Source: CAYJEO01 sp044432805
Lineage (GTDB): Bacteria; Bacillota_I; Bacilli_A; RF39; UBA660
Direction: 5' to 3'
Assembly (NCBI GenBank): GCA_044432805.1
Contig: JAWXUI010000021.1
Span: forward strand, 1 to 16,548
Length of the DNA: 16,548 bases
Below are positions 1 to 6,979 of the stretch, one piece after another; the first letter of the stretch is position 1, and the number at the start of each line of letters is the position of its first letter. The notes beneath the pieces were generated by a model that worked only from the letters and a program-made list of their open reading frames with translations, was not told the DNA's origin and ran no database searches. Position numbers and translations under genes: made by a program.

Positions 1-287
1 TAGTATCTGTAACAAAAATAAATTTAGATAACACTGATTACATAGTTAAAAATGCAATAAAAGAATCTGTAGATATTGGTAACTTAAGACTAAATCAAGA
101 AATAACAATTGATTATGATATTTTATATGAACAATTAAAGCAAAAATATTTTAATGACGAAAAAGAATATCAAATCAAAGTATATCAAACTGACTTGATA
201 ATAACTGTACAAATTGAAGAATATAATAACTATATTAAAGAGTTTGTCGTACTAAATACATTTAGTTATCAATTTATAGAAAGGTAG
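1..287 (+). CDS. 3' end of an unknown protein, possibly pilin-like (partial)
   Basis: An open frame entering from the left edge, with first full codon at base 3, encodes 94 residues and ends at TAG 285-287, three bases before the ATPase start. The start lies outside the window. No catalytic motif or membrane segment is visible in this part. It is polar and strand-rich, with an acidic/tyrosine-rich middle and the ending SYQFIER. Tight spacing to the ATPase places it in the same operon as the Tad-like genes. Tad and type II loci commonly carry small pseudopilin or TadE-like subunits here, so a surface or pilin-like subunit is a guess from context. The product itself is not recognised. Confidence 0.6.
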   Translation, partial: VSVTKINLDNTDYIVKNAIKESVDIGNLRLNQEITIDYDILYEQLKQKYFNDEKEYQIKVYQTDLIITVQIEEYNNYIKEFVVLNTFSYQFIER

Positions 288-290
288 ACT

Positions 291-1379
291 ATGCTAGATA
301 AAACAATAAATGAACTACTGAAAAAAGAAAGCATTACAGATATAAGTTTTAATGGAACAGACATTTATATACAAGATAATGAAATTGGAAAATACAAATT
401 AAATGAAACAATATTAGAAACAGATGTATTACAATATATTAAAAATTTAGCGAATAAAAACAATAAAGAATTTAATGTTGAGCACCCAATAATTGATTTT
501 GTTTATCAAGATTATAGGATAAATGCAAATCATAAATCAATATCTCCGTATGGAATGACTTTCAGTTTAAGAAGAGGATTGCCAAATATAAAAATAAAAG
601 AAGAAACACTTGGACCAAATGAAATGTTTTATTTACTTGATGTTTTAATAAAATCAAAATGTAATATTTTAATATCAGGAAAAACAGGAAGTGGAAAAAC
701 AGAATTACAAAAATATTTAGTAAAATATATAAAAACAAATGAAAAAATAATAGTCATCGAAGATACATTAGACACGCAATTAAAAAAAATATATAAAAAT
801 AAAGACATTATGTCTTATATCACAAATAAAGAATTAGAAACACAAATAAATTTTGATGATTTAATAAAAAGTAGTTTAAGAAATAATCCGGATTGGATAT
901 TAATATCAGAAGTAAGAGGAAGTGAAGCATATCAAATGATAAAGTCTGCATTAAGTGGACACAGTATTATCACAACACTTCATTCAACTGATGCAAGTAG
1001 CAATGTTAATCGATTAATTCATCTATGTAAAGAAAAATATGATTTGGATCAAGTTTTATTAGGGAAAATGATAAGCGATATTTTTGATATAGGAATTCAT
1101 TTAGACTATGAAATAAAAAACGGAATAAACAGATTTATTGTAAAAATAGTTGAATATGTAGATTACGATTTAAAAGGTGCAAAAACCAAAACATTATTTG
1201 AAAGAAAAACAATAATAACAAAAAAAGAAAAACAATTTTTTTATAATCCATATTATGAATATGGAACAATATCAAAAAAATTATTAAAAAAAATAATAGA
1301 TAATAAAATGATAAATAATAAAATTTTAAAATTTATAGATGGGCGGGATTTAGATGAAACACTTTCTAAAACAAACTAA
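291..1379 (+). CDS. tadA: TadA/CpaF-type secretion ATPase
   Basis: This is a cytoplasmic hexameric ATPase of the type II/IV secretion (GspE/VirB11/CpaF) family that would power assembly or export of a pilus-like fibre through the TadB/TadC platform. At 362 residues it has a short N-terminal domain (about 1-105) and a C-terminal RecA-like domain. Walker A GKTGSGKT lies at 130-137, the Asp-box region IVIEDT at about 154-159, the Walker B-like segment WILISEVRG at 202-210 with Glu207, and the His-box HSIITTLHS at 224-232. CpaF proteins are usually longer (about 400-480), so the N-terminal part is trimmed here. The start is preceded by AAAGGTAG at 280-287. The 3' end overlaps the next gene by 26 bp. 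A conjugative or competence GspE-type ATPase is less likely because of the TadB/TadC neighbours. Confidence 0.88.
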   Translation: MLDKTINELLKKESITDISFNGTDIYIQDNEIGKYKLNETILETDVLQYIKNLANKNNKEFNVEHPIIDFVYQDYRINANHKSISPYGMTFSLRRGLPNIKIKEETLGPNEMFYLLDVLIKSKCNILISGKTGSGKTELQKYLVKYIKTNEKIIVIEDTLDTQLKKIYKNKDIMSYITNKELETQINFDDLIKSSLRNNPDWILISEVRGSEAYQMIKSALSGHSIITTLHSTDASSNVNRLIHLCKEKYDLDQVLLGKMISDIFDIGIHLDYEIKNGINRFIVKIVEYVDYDLKGAKTKTLFERKTIITKKEKQFFYNPYYEYGTISKKLLKKIIDNKMINNKILKFIDGRDLDETLSKTN

Positions 1380-2106
1380 AAAATATGATTTAAATTATAC
1401 TAAAAAAAATTACTATTGTTTTTTTATATTTGTTTTTATATTGAATATAATAGTTTATTTCTATTTGCTTAATAGTTATATTTTAAGTTTTATCATATCA
1501 ATAATTACAACTTTATTTTATATTAATTTTATATTTTTAAATCAAAAAAAAATAAAATATGAAACTTTTATTAATAACCAAATTACGATATATATATCAC
1601 AAACATCTATGTTAATTAATTTTAACAATGTTTATTTATCTTTAAAAAAAATATTACCTTTTTTAAGTGGTAGCTTTGCTGTTGATTTAAATAAAGTTAT
1701 TAAAAATTTAGAAACTAAAACCTTAGAGGAATCATTTGTTTTTTTTAATGAAAAATATGACAATAAATTATTAACCCAATTTAATAAATCACTCGTGTTA
1801 CTAGATAATAATGGTGATAGCAAGGCAAATGAAATGCTTTTTAGTATTAGTAAACAATATAATTCAATCAATATATTAAAAGATAAATTTTTAATTTTTA
1901 AAAAAGAAATAAAAATTAATTATTATATTGTTTTGTTGTTATCTTTATCAATTCCATTCATGCTTAAAATTACGATTCCCTCTATTTATAATAGTTTTAA
2001 TAATGATGTTGGAAAATATATTTTGTTTTTAATATTCTTAATTGATTTAATGATTACAAAAAAAATAGAAAATTATTATTCTAATCAGAAAGTAGGTGGA
2101 GTATAA
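1354..2106 (+). CDS. tadB: TadB-like inner-membrane platform protein (T2SSF family)
   Basis: The 250-residue membrane protein is probably the first of two GspF/T2SSF-type platform subunits working with the upstream ATPase. Hydrophobic segments are visible near residues 21-38, 42-62, 189-207 and 219-236. They surround a soluble, helix-prone central region (about 70-185), which is the usual TadB/TadC layout. The start lies inside the ATPase gene (26 bp overlap), with a G-rich stretch GGGCGGG just upstream; a start slightly further in is possible but the ORF is open throughout. It ends in a TAATG overlap with the next gene. Family assignment rests on topology and gene order rather than on a sharp motif, so the TadB versus TadC label could be swapped. 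Confidence 0.7.
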   Translation: MKHFLKQTKKYDLNYTKKNYYCFFIFVFILNIIVYFYLLNSYILSFIISIITTLFYINFIFLNQKKIKYETFINNQITIYISQTSMLINFNNVYLSLKKILPFLSGSFAVDLNKVIKNLETKTLEESFVFFNEKYDNKLLTQFNKSLVLLDNNGDSKANEMLFSISKQYNSINILKDKFLIFKKEIKINYYIVLLLSLSIPFMLKITIPSIYNSFNNDVGKYILFLIFLIDLMITKKIENYYSNQKVGGV

Positions 2107-2765
2107 TGGAAAAAGATTTAAAAGACTTAACTAGTAATTTAAATATAAATTATAATTTATTTAAAAGAAACAGGATAATTGAAACTGTGATTATGTTGTT
2201 TATATCAATTACTTTATTTCTTATAAATGATATATTCTTCATTTGTATATTTTTATTACCTTATTTAGTATATAAAGGTAAATATAATAATTTAGTAAAA
2301 AATAAAAACAACTTAATAAAAATGAATCAAAAACTTTTTCCTTTTTTCATTAAAGACTTACTTATTTTATTAAAAACTAATAATGTTTATAATTCATTAA
2401 AAGAAGAATTAAATTTTATTGGTGAACCTTACAAGACATATATAACAATTTTATTAAATGAAATGGATAGTGATAAAAGTAAAAAACCATTTGATAATTT
2501 TGCAGCTAAATTAGGATTTAATGAAGCTAATTTAGTAATGAACACTTTATATACATTTCAAGAATATTCGATTTCAAAAGAACATTTAGAAAATTTAGAT
2601 TTGTTAGTTGAACAATTATATAATAATATGATTAATCAAGCAATAGAAGAAAAAAAGAGATATAACTTTCTTTACTCAAATGCACTTATATTAACTTGTT
2701 TATTGTTTACTTTTTCTTTCGGAGTTTATATGTTTTTAAATATTTTAAATGAGGTATCTATATGA
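2106..2765 (+). CDS. tadC: TadC-like inner-membrane platform protein
   Basis: This second putative T2SSF-type platform protein has 219 residues. Two adjacent hydrophobic segments lie near residues 24-57. A soluble helical middle (about 60-185) contains a conserved-looking FIKDLLILLKTNNVYNSL helix, and one C-terminal membrane segment lies near 191-213. TadC-family proteins pair with TadB to form the membrane base of Tad pili. The ATG overlaps the TadB stop by one base (TAATG), and AGGTGGAG at about 2095-2102 is a good ribosome site. It ends with an ATGA overlap into the next gene, so the four genes are very likely translationally coupled. It is short for TadC (often about 300 residues), in line with the compact ATPase. 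Confidence 0.68.
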   Translation: MEKDLKDLTSNLNINYNLFKRNRIIETVIMLFISITLFLINDIFFICIFLLPYLVYKGKYNNLVKNKNNLIKMNQKLFPFFIKDLLILLKTNNVYNSLKEELNFIGEPYKTYITILLNEMDSDKSKKPFDNFAAKLGFNEANLVMNTLYTFQEYSISKEHLENLDLLVEQLYNNMINQAIEEKKRYNFLYSNALILTCLLFTFSFGVYMFLNILNEVSI

Positions 2766-3106
2766 AAAATAATATTGAAATAATGGCTAGTATAGGTTTG
2801 TTTTTTATGATTTTTTTATCTATATTTATTTTTACAAAAGAAGTGTTTGTAAGACAAGAACTAGTTTTAATTAAATCTCAAATAAATGAAATTTTAGAAA
2901 TTAATAGAGGTTATACATATGAAGCTAAAGAACAAATAATAGTTTTATTAGATAATTTAAATGTAGAGTATACGTTTGAAGTAACAACTGATGGGCTATT
3001 AGATTTAGGAGAAGATATAGTTTATAATTTAGTAGTAAATAGAAATTTTAAGTTATTAGAATTTAATTATACTGTTAGTGGAAGATACTATAATATTTAT
3101 ATTTAA
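2762..3106 (+). CDS. Small pilin-like protein with N-terminal membrane helix
   Basis: The 114-residue protein has one N-terminal hydrophobic helix (about residues 7-25, preceded by MKNNIE). An amphipathic region follows (about 28-66) and then a strand-rich C-terminus ending in YYNIYI. This is the layout of type IV pseudopilins or Flp/TadE-like minor subunits. I see no clear prepilin peptidase site: a Glu is present at position 6 but no preceding Gly, so classical processing is unproven. It starts within the TadC stop (ATGA) and is the last gene before the terminator at 3105-3129. The role of substrate or minor subunit of the TadA/B/C machine is inferred from context. Confidence 0.6.
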   Translation: MKNNIEIMASIGLFFMIFLSIFIFTKEVFVRQELVLIKSQINEILEINRGYTYEAKEQIIVLLDNLNVEYTFEVTTDGLLDLGEDIVYNLVVNRNFKLLEFNYTVSGRYYNIYI

Positions 3107-3129
3107 AATGATTTAAAAATCATTTTTTT
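3105..3129. terminator. Symmetrical intrinsic terminator between converging operons
   Basis: A perfect 10-bp inverted repeat, AAAATGATTT (3105-3114) and AAATCATTTT (3117-3126), is followed on the plus strand by a run of seven T ending at 3129. It overlaps the stop of the pilin-like gene (TAA 3104-3106) and the minus-strand stop of gerAC (3120-3122), so one small hairpin may end both operons. The T-run is better on the plus strand. The stem is AT-rich and therefore weak. Confidence 0.6.
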
Positions 3130-3662
3130 ATTTGTTTATAACCATTAAAAATAGGTAGTTCATTATATGAAAAATAGGGGATAGAAAAGTTATTGTTTGT
3201 TATAAAATCTTTATAATATAAATTTTTTTCATTTAAATTATTTACCGTTGTAGCGAGTGTAAAAATAGGATTGATGTCCTTATAATATAAAACTGTGTTT
3301 TCAACATCTTCAACTAAAATTAAAGCTACTTCATGATTAATATTATATTTATTAATAAATTCAGTAACTATATCTATATTATTGAAAATATATTCATCAA
3401 TAATAATAGTAGTTATATGATTAAAATACAATTCATCTGTACTCATTAATTGATTATAACTAACAGCGTCAAATAAGTTATCTGATCCACTGCTGATAAG
3501 ATCAATTTGATTTCCTTCAATATGTGGTAAGACATTAAACGTTGTAAAAATAAATTCTTCTTCATATTGTATAGAAACCATTGTAACAATTGATATGTTT
3601 GATAAATCACGATATTGGCATCCTATAAAAAAAACAGATATTAATATAATTAATTTTTTCAT
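3120..3662 (-). CDS. gerAC: Half-length GerAC-type germination lipoprotein
   Basis: This is the C subunit of a GerA-family spore germinant receptor, a lipoprotein attached to the outside of the spore inner membrane. A lipoprotein signal is clear: MKK, a hydrophobic stretch and lipobox F-I-G-C with Cys15. The segment after it (QYRDLSNISIVTMVSI) and the central LYFNHITTIIIDEYIF fit the N-terminal domain of the Ger(x)C family, which typically reads 'LYFGHLKVIVIGEEL' there. The protein is 180 residues, whereas GerAC proteins are usually about 350-400. The whole C-terminal GerAC domain is absent and the gene stops cleanly at the terminator. Its ATG overlaps the gerAA stop (TAATG) and GGAGG at 3668-3672 is its ribosome site. 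It is either a naturally minimal form or an old truncation. Confidence 0.8.
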   Translation of the reverse strand: MKKLIILISVFFIGCQYRDLSNISIVTMVSIQYEEEFIFTTFNVLPHIEGNQIDLISSGSDNLFDAVSYNQLMSTDELYFNHITTIIIDEYIFNNIDIVTEFINKYNINHEVALILVEDVENTVLYYKDINPIFTLATTVNNLNEKNLYYKDFITNNNFSIPYFSYNELPIFNGYKQIKK

Positions 3663-4987
3663 TAATTTCCTCCTAATAAATAAGATTTATTTAATATTTT
3701 TGTTGTTAGTAGATTAATTATTAATAAAAGAGCAACAATAGATATTCCAAATAATCCACAAATAGAAGCCCCTATAATAAATAAAAATCTCCAGAATCTC
3801 AAAGCATTTATAAAGTCAATATCCGAAAATAAAAGACCAGATATAGAAGTAATCGCTACGATAATCACACCAGTTAAAGAAACAAATCCAGCACTTACCG
3901 CTGCATCACCTAAAATAAGTCCACCAACAATACTAATAGAACTACCCATTTTAGATGGAGATCTAAGATAACTTTCTCTTAATATTTCAAAAATAATAAC
4001 TAAAAGGCTTATTTCAAAATATATTGGAAAGGCTAATTGTTCCACTTGGGCAGCTAGAGAAATGAGTAATTGAATTGGTATTAGCTCTCGATTAAATCCT
4101 GCTATTGTTATATATAAGGCTGGAGTTAATAGGGTAATTAAAAAAGCAAATATTCTGATTGATTTAGTTATAAAACTATTTATTTCAAGAGCGTATTGGT
4201 CTTCTGGATTGTTAAAAAAATCAATGAAATATCCTGGGATGATAAGCACTATAGGACTATTTTCGACAATAATAGCAATTTTTCCTTTTAATAAATGCAT
4301 AGCTACTAAATCAGGTCTTTCGGTACTAATTACTTTTGGGAATGTAGTGATTTTCTTTGTTATTAATTTTCTTATATAACCACTATCAATTATTGATTCA
4401 ACATTTATTGATTCTATTCTTTTTAAGACCATATTTAATTTTTTTTTATCTACTATATTATCCATATAACCAATTGTAACTCTAGTATTTGTTAATGAAC
4501 CTAATATATAATCTTTAAAAATAAGTTCGTTGCTTTTTATTCTTCTTCTAAGTAATCCCATATTCATTACGACATTTTCATTAAAACTATCTTTTGGTCC
4601 TCTTAATACGACTTCATTTGTTGATTCACTTATACTTCTATTTAAATTTGAACGAGTTTCCATTACTAATATTTTATCTGTATTTGGGGTGATTATTAAA
4701 GTAAAACCAATTGGCATCATTAAAATCGCGTCTTTTAAATCCATTATTTTTATGTTGTTGCTAGGAAGTGTATTATATAAATACAAAAATAAATTATCTA
4801 TTTTTTTTATGAATTTTATATCGTTTGATAAACTTTTTAAAAAAAAGTCAGATATTTTATCTTCTGAAGAAACACTTTCCAAAAAAATATAAGTTAATAA
4901 AATATTGTTAAAATTAATAGTTCTTATTTTTAAATCCGAACTATTTTTAAATGTTTTTTTTATTTCATCAATTATCAAGTTTATCAC
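3662..4987 (-). CDS. gerAA: GerAA-type spore germinant receptor subunit A
   Basis: The A subunit of a GerA-family nutrient receptor, in the spore inner membrane, takes part in germinant sensing and ion release. At 441 residues it is slightly shorter than usual (about 460-540). A soluble N-terminal half carries family hallmarks: VVLRGPKDSFNE (126-137), LLRRRIKS (145-152), TERPDLVA (222-229) and ENSPIVLIIP (242-251). Four to five hydrophobic segments follow (about 275-297, 303-318, 322-337, 352-382, 399-427), with SIVGGLILGDAAVSAGFVS at 352-370. The listed start is GTG (4985-4987), but AGGTGAT at 4984-4990 looks like the ribosome site for a TTG at 4976-4978, giving 438 residues. It forms an operon with gerAC only, because the gene upstream is divergent. 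Confidence 0.92.
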   Translation of the reverse strand: MINLIIDEIKKTFKNSSDLKIRTINFNNILLTYIFLESVSSEDKISDFFLKSLSNDIKFIKKIDNLFLYLYNTLPSNNIKIMDLKDAILMMPIGFTLIITPNTDKILVMETRSNLNRSISESTNEVVLRGPKDSFNENVVMNMGLLRRRIKSNELIFKDYILGSLTNTRVTIGYMDNIVDKKKLNMVLKRIESINVESIIDSGYIRKLITKKITTFPKVISTERPDLVAMHLLKGKIAIIVENSPIVLIIPGYFIDFFNNPEDQYALEINSFITKSIRIFAFLITLLTPALYITIAGFNRELIPIQLLISLAAQVEQLAFPIYFEISLLVIIFEILRESYLRSPSKMGSSISIVGGLILGDAAVSAGFVSLTGVIIVAITSISGLLFSDIDFINALRFWRFLFIIGASICGLFGISIVALLLIINLLTTKILNKSYLLGGN

Positions 4988-4994
4988 CTATGTT

Positions 4995-5023
4995 TATTAT
5001 GGATAAAATGTTATAATATATGT
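4995..5023 (-). promoter_or_regulatory. Candidate sigma-G-like promoter for gerAA-gerAC
   Basis: Read on the minus strand, ACATA (5023-5019) is followed after 17 bp by CATAATA (5001-4995). The -10 matches the forespore sigma-G/F pattern CATNMTA fully, and the -35 matches GYATR at four of five positions. Germination receptor genes are sigma-G controlled in Bacillus (family knowledge). Predicted initiation falls right at the ribosome site, so the leader would be almost absent, which is a reservation. Confidence 0.4.
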
Positions 5024-5029
5024 GGTGAT
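5009..5029 (+). promoter_or_regulatory. Extended -10 promoter and ribosome site for rlmD
   Basis: TGTTATAAT at 5009-5017 is a perfect extended -10 (TG-N-TATAAT). No good -35 is present, which is normal for this class. GGTGAT at 5024-5029 is the ribosome site for the ATG at 5034. The predicted leader is only about 10 nt. It overlaps the divergent gerAA promoter region. Confidence 0.6.
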
Positions 5030-5033
5030 ATAA

Positions 5034-6230
5034 ATGATTTTAAAAATAGAAAAATTAGACCACTTTGGTAGAGGTATATCAAAGGATGGTAAAAATATTT
5101 ATTTTGTAGAAAATGCTTTAGTTGGAGAAACTGTAAAAGTAAAAGTAATAAAAAACAAAAAAAATATATTTGAATGCAAAGTAGATAAGATATTAGAAAA
5201 AAGTTCGGATAGAATTGAAAGTGCTTGTCCTTATTATGAATTATGTGGTGGTTGTCAATTATTACATATTCCATACTTAAAACAATTAGAGTTTAAAGAA
5301 AATAAGGTAAAAGAAATAATTGCTAAATTTAGCCATTTGGACACTTCTTTAATAAAAGATATAGTTCCTTGTGATAATCAATTTTTTTATAGGAATAAGA
5401 TTGTTTTGAAATGTGATCATAAATTAGGTTTTTATAAAGAAAAAAGTAAAGATGTCGTTTTAATAGATAAGTGTTTACTTGCTGATGAAAAAATAAATGA
5501 AATTATTAATGTTTTAAATAAGTATAAAAATATTGGTGAAGTAACTATTAGAAAAAGTAAAAATACAGATGATTTGATGGTTTCTTTTTCTAAAAATATT
5601 GATTCTTCTTTAAAAAGTGAAATATTAAAAAAAGTCAGCTGTGTTTATGAAGCAAATAAAGCAGTAAAGAATGAAAGCATAAAAGAAATATTGAATGATA
5701 AAGTGTTTGAAATTTCTAATAAATCTTTTTTTCAAATTAATACTAGTCAAGCAATTAAATTATATGATTTAGTAAAAGAAGGTCTTTCTTTAAAACGTGA
5801 AGATGTTGTTTTGGATTTGTATTGTGGAACTGGAACAATTGGAATTTATTTATCTGATTATGTTGATAAAGTAATTGGTGTAGAGTTAGTCGACTCTTCT
5901 ATTAAAAATGCTAAGAAGAATGCTTTGTTAAATAATTGTAAAAATATAAATTTTGTTTTGGGTGATGTAAAAAATGAAATAAAAAATTTATTAGTTAAAC
6001 CAAGTAAGATAGTTGTAGATCCTCCAAGAGCAGGATTGGATAAAGATACTATTAATTATTTAAATGATTCAATGGCTAATATAATTGTTTATGTTTCTTG
6101 TGATCCAGTAACGTTAGCAAGAGATTTAGAATTGTTAATTAATTATGATGTTTTATCTGTTACACCATTAGATATGTTTCCAAATACATATCACGTGGAG
6201 ACTTGTACAATACTATGTCGTAAAAAATAA
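5034..6230 (+). CDS. rlmD: 23S rRNA (uracil-C5)-methyltransferase, RlmD/RlmCD (RumA) type
   Basis: This SAM-dependent enzyme makes 5-methyluridine in 23S rRNA. In Gram-positives one RlmCD-type enzyme often modifies two sites, so specificity is not fixed by sequence alone. An N-terminal TRAM domain (about 1-50) binds RNA. Fe-S ligands are Cys65, Cys71, Cys74 and Cys147 (motif CPYYELCGGC). FFQIN lies at 232-236, the SAM motif DLYCGTGTIG at 261-270 and DPPRAGLD at 329-336. The catalytic nucleophile is Cys356 in SCDP, and Glu389 in HVET is the general base. All key residues are present. At 398 residues it is a little shorter than the usual 430-460. It is a single-gene unit with its own promoter and a strong terminator. 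Confidence 0.93.
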   Translation: MILKIEKLDHFGRGISKDGKNIYFVENALVGETVKVKVIKNKKNIFECKVDKILEKSSDRIESACPYYELCGGCQLLHIPYLKQLEFKENKVKEIIAKFSHLDTSLIKDIVPCDNQFFYRNKIVLKCDHKLGFYKEKSKDVVLIDKCLLADEKINEIINVLNKYKNIGEVTIRKSKNTDDLMVSFSKNIDSSLKSEILKKVSCVYEANKAVKNESIKEILNDKVFEISNKSFFQINTSQAIKLYDLVKEGLSLKREDVVLDLYCGTGTIGIYLSDYVDKVIGVELVDSSIKNAKKNALLNNCKNINFVLGDVKNEIKNLLVKPSKIVVDPPRAGLDKDTINYLNDSMANIIVYVSCDPVTLARDLELLINYDVLSVTPLDMFPNTYHVETCTILCRKK

Positions 6231-6234
6231 CCGG

Positions 6235-6260
6235 AAATCCTTATTTTATAAGGGTTTTTT
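6235..6260 (+). terminator. Intrinsic terminator after rlmD
   Basis: AAATCCTTAT (6235-6244) pairs with ATAAGGGTTT (6248-6257) around a TTT loop: 10 bp with one G-T wobble. The 3' arm runs into six T (6255-6260). It starts four bases after the rlmD stop. Confidence 0.85.
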
Positions 6261-6782
6261 ACTATTTTAGATAAAAGGGATTTTTATGAAAAAGTATAAA
6301 AAAAGCGAATTTTATCTTTGGAAATAAAAAAAGGTCCAACATTAAACAAAGTAAAAGATAGTGTGAACAAATCTAGAGAGTCTTGAAAATTGATAATAAA
6401 TAAAATTAGATAAATTTCTGTTTTTTTTGTTGATAAAAGATAAAGAAATATAAATATTTCAAGAAGTAAAAAACAGTATTTTTAATTAATTTTAGAAATA
6501 ATTATTTTTATAGTTTACTTAATTTAAATATGAGATTTATTGTAAAAAAAGAAAAGACTACTTATATAGCAAGATATTTACTGATTTAACTTTTGTCTTT
6601 ACTAAACATATATATAATGAAATAAGAACAATAGCTAATATGAAAAGGAACCATAGAATATATAGTGAAAAAGTTGTAAAATAACAAAAAAATGATGTGA
6701 AAATCATATCTAATATGAAAATAAAATTATATGTTAAAAAGACATAAAAGAAGAGTTAAAGCATCAGAAAAGGCTGTAAATA
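6261..6782. other. Gene-free, AT-rich interval with decayed-looking coding scraps
   Basis: No credible gene is present on either strand. A 13-codon open stretch at 6286-6327 begins MKKYKKSEFYLWK, and the next bases stay open for a short way in a shifted frame (KGPTLNKVKDSVNKSRES). A 53-codon open stretch without an upstream start runs from 6523 to a TAA at 6682-6684, then stays open for about 20 more codons past that stop. This mixture looks like the remains of one or more lost genes, but none is recognisable to me. I found no insertion-sequence ends, tRNA or CRISPR repeats. Confidence 0.5.
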
Positions 6783-6811
6783 TTGAAAAATAACTGAAAT
6801 AATATTATAAT
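6783..6811 (+). promoter_or_regulatory. Sigma-A-type promoter for the radical SAM/sialylation cassette
   Basis: TTGAAA (6783-6788) and TATAAT (6806-6811) are separated by exactly 17 bp, close to ideal vegetative consensus. Initiation near 6818 would give an untranslated leader of about 160 nt before the ATG at 6980. The leader holds only small AT-rich helices such as GTTAT/ATAAC (6856-6870) and the palindrome CATGCATG (6907-6914). I recognise no riboswitch. Confidence 0.65.
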
Positions 6812-6979
6812 AGAAAATATATACACGGTAAGTTGATAAATGATACTCTAAAAATGTTATTTAATATAACCTATATATTATTTTGATATTGTATTAAATT
6901 AGTTATCATGCATGTTGAAAGTGTAACTGAACTAAATTTAAAAAGTAATAAATAATTAAATTAAGAAAGGAATTTATAT

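Noticed and set aside
4530..4892. 120-codon plus-strand open frame
   Set aside because: It lies wholly antisense to gerAA, whose family motifs are unmistakable, and has no ribosome site.
6286..6327. 13-codon ORF MKKYKKSEFYLWK after the rlmD terminator
   Set aside because: It is very short, has only a weak ribosome site, is followed by frame-shifted open scraps, and sits in a decayed interval; it is not supported as a gene.
6418..6476. CTGTTTTTT and AAAAAACAG inverted repeat
   Set aside because: Homopolymer-dominated arms about 40 bp apart in AT-rich DNA; expected by chance and not tied to any gene.
6812..6979. Riboswitch in the leader of the radical SAM gene
   Set aside because: No known aptamer core was recognised; the visible helices are short and AT-only.
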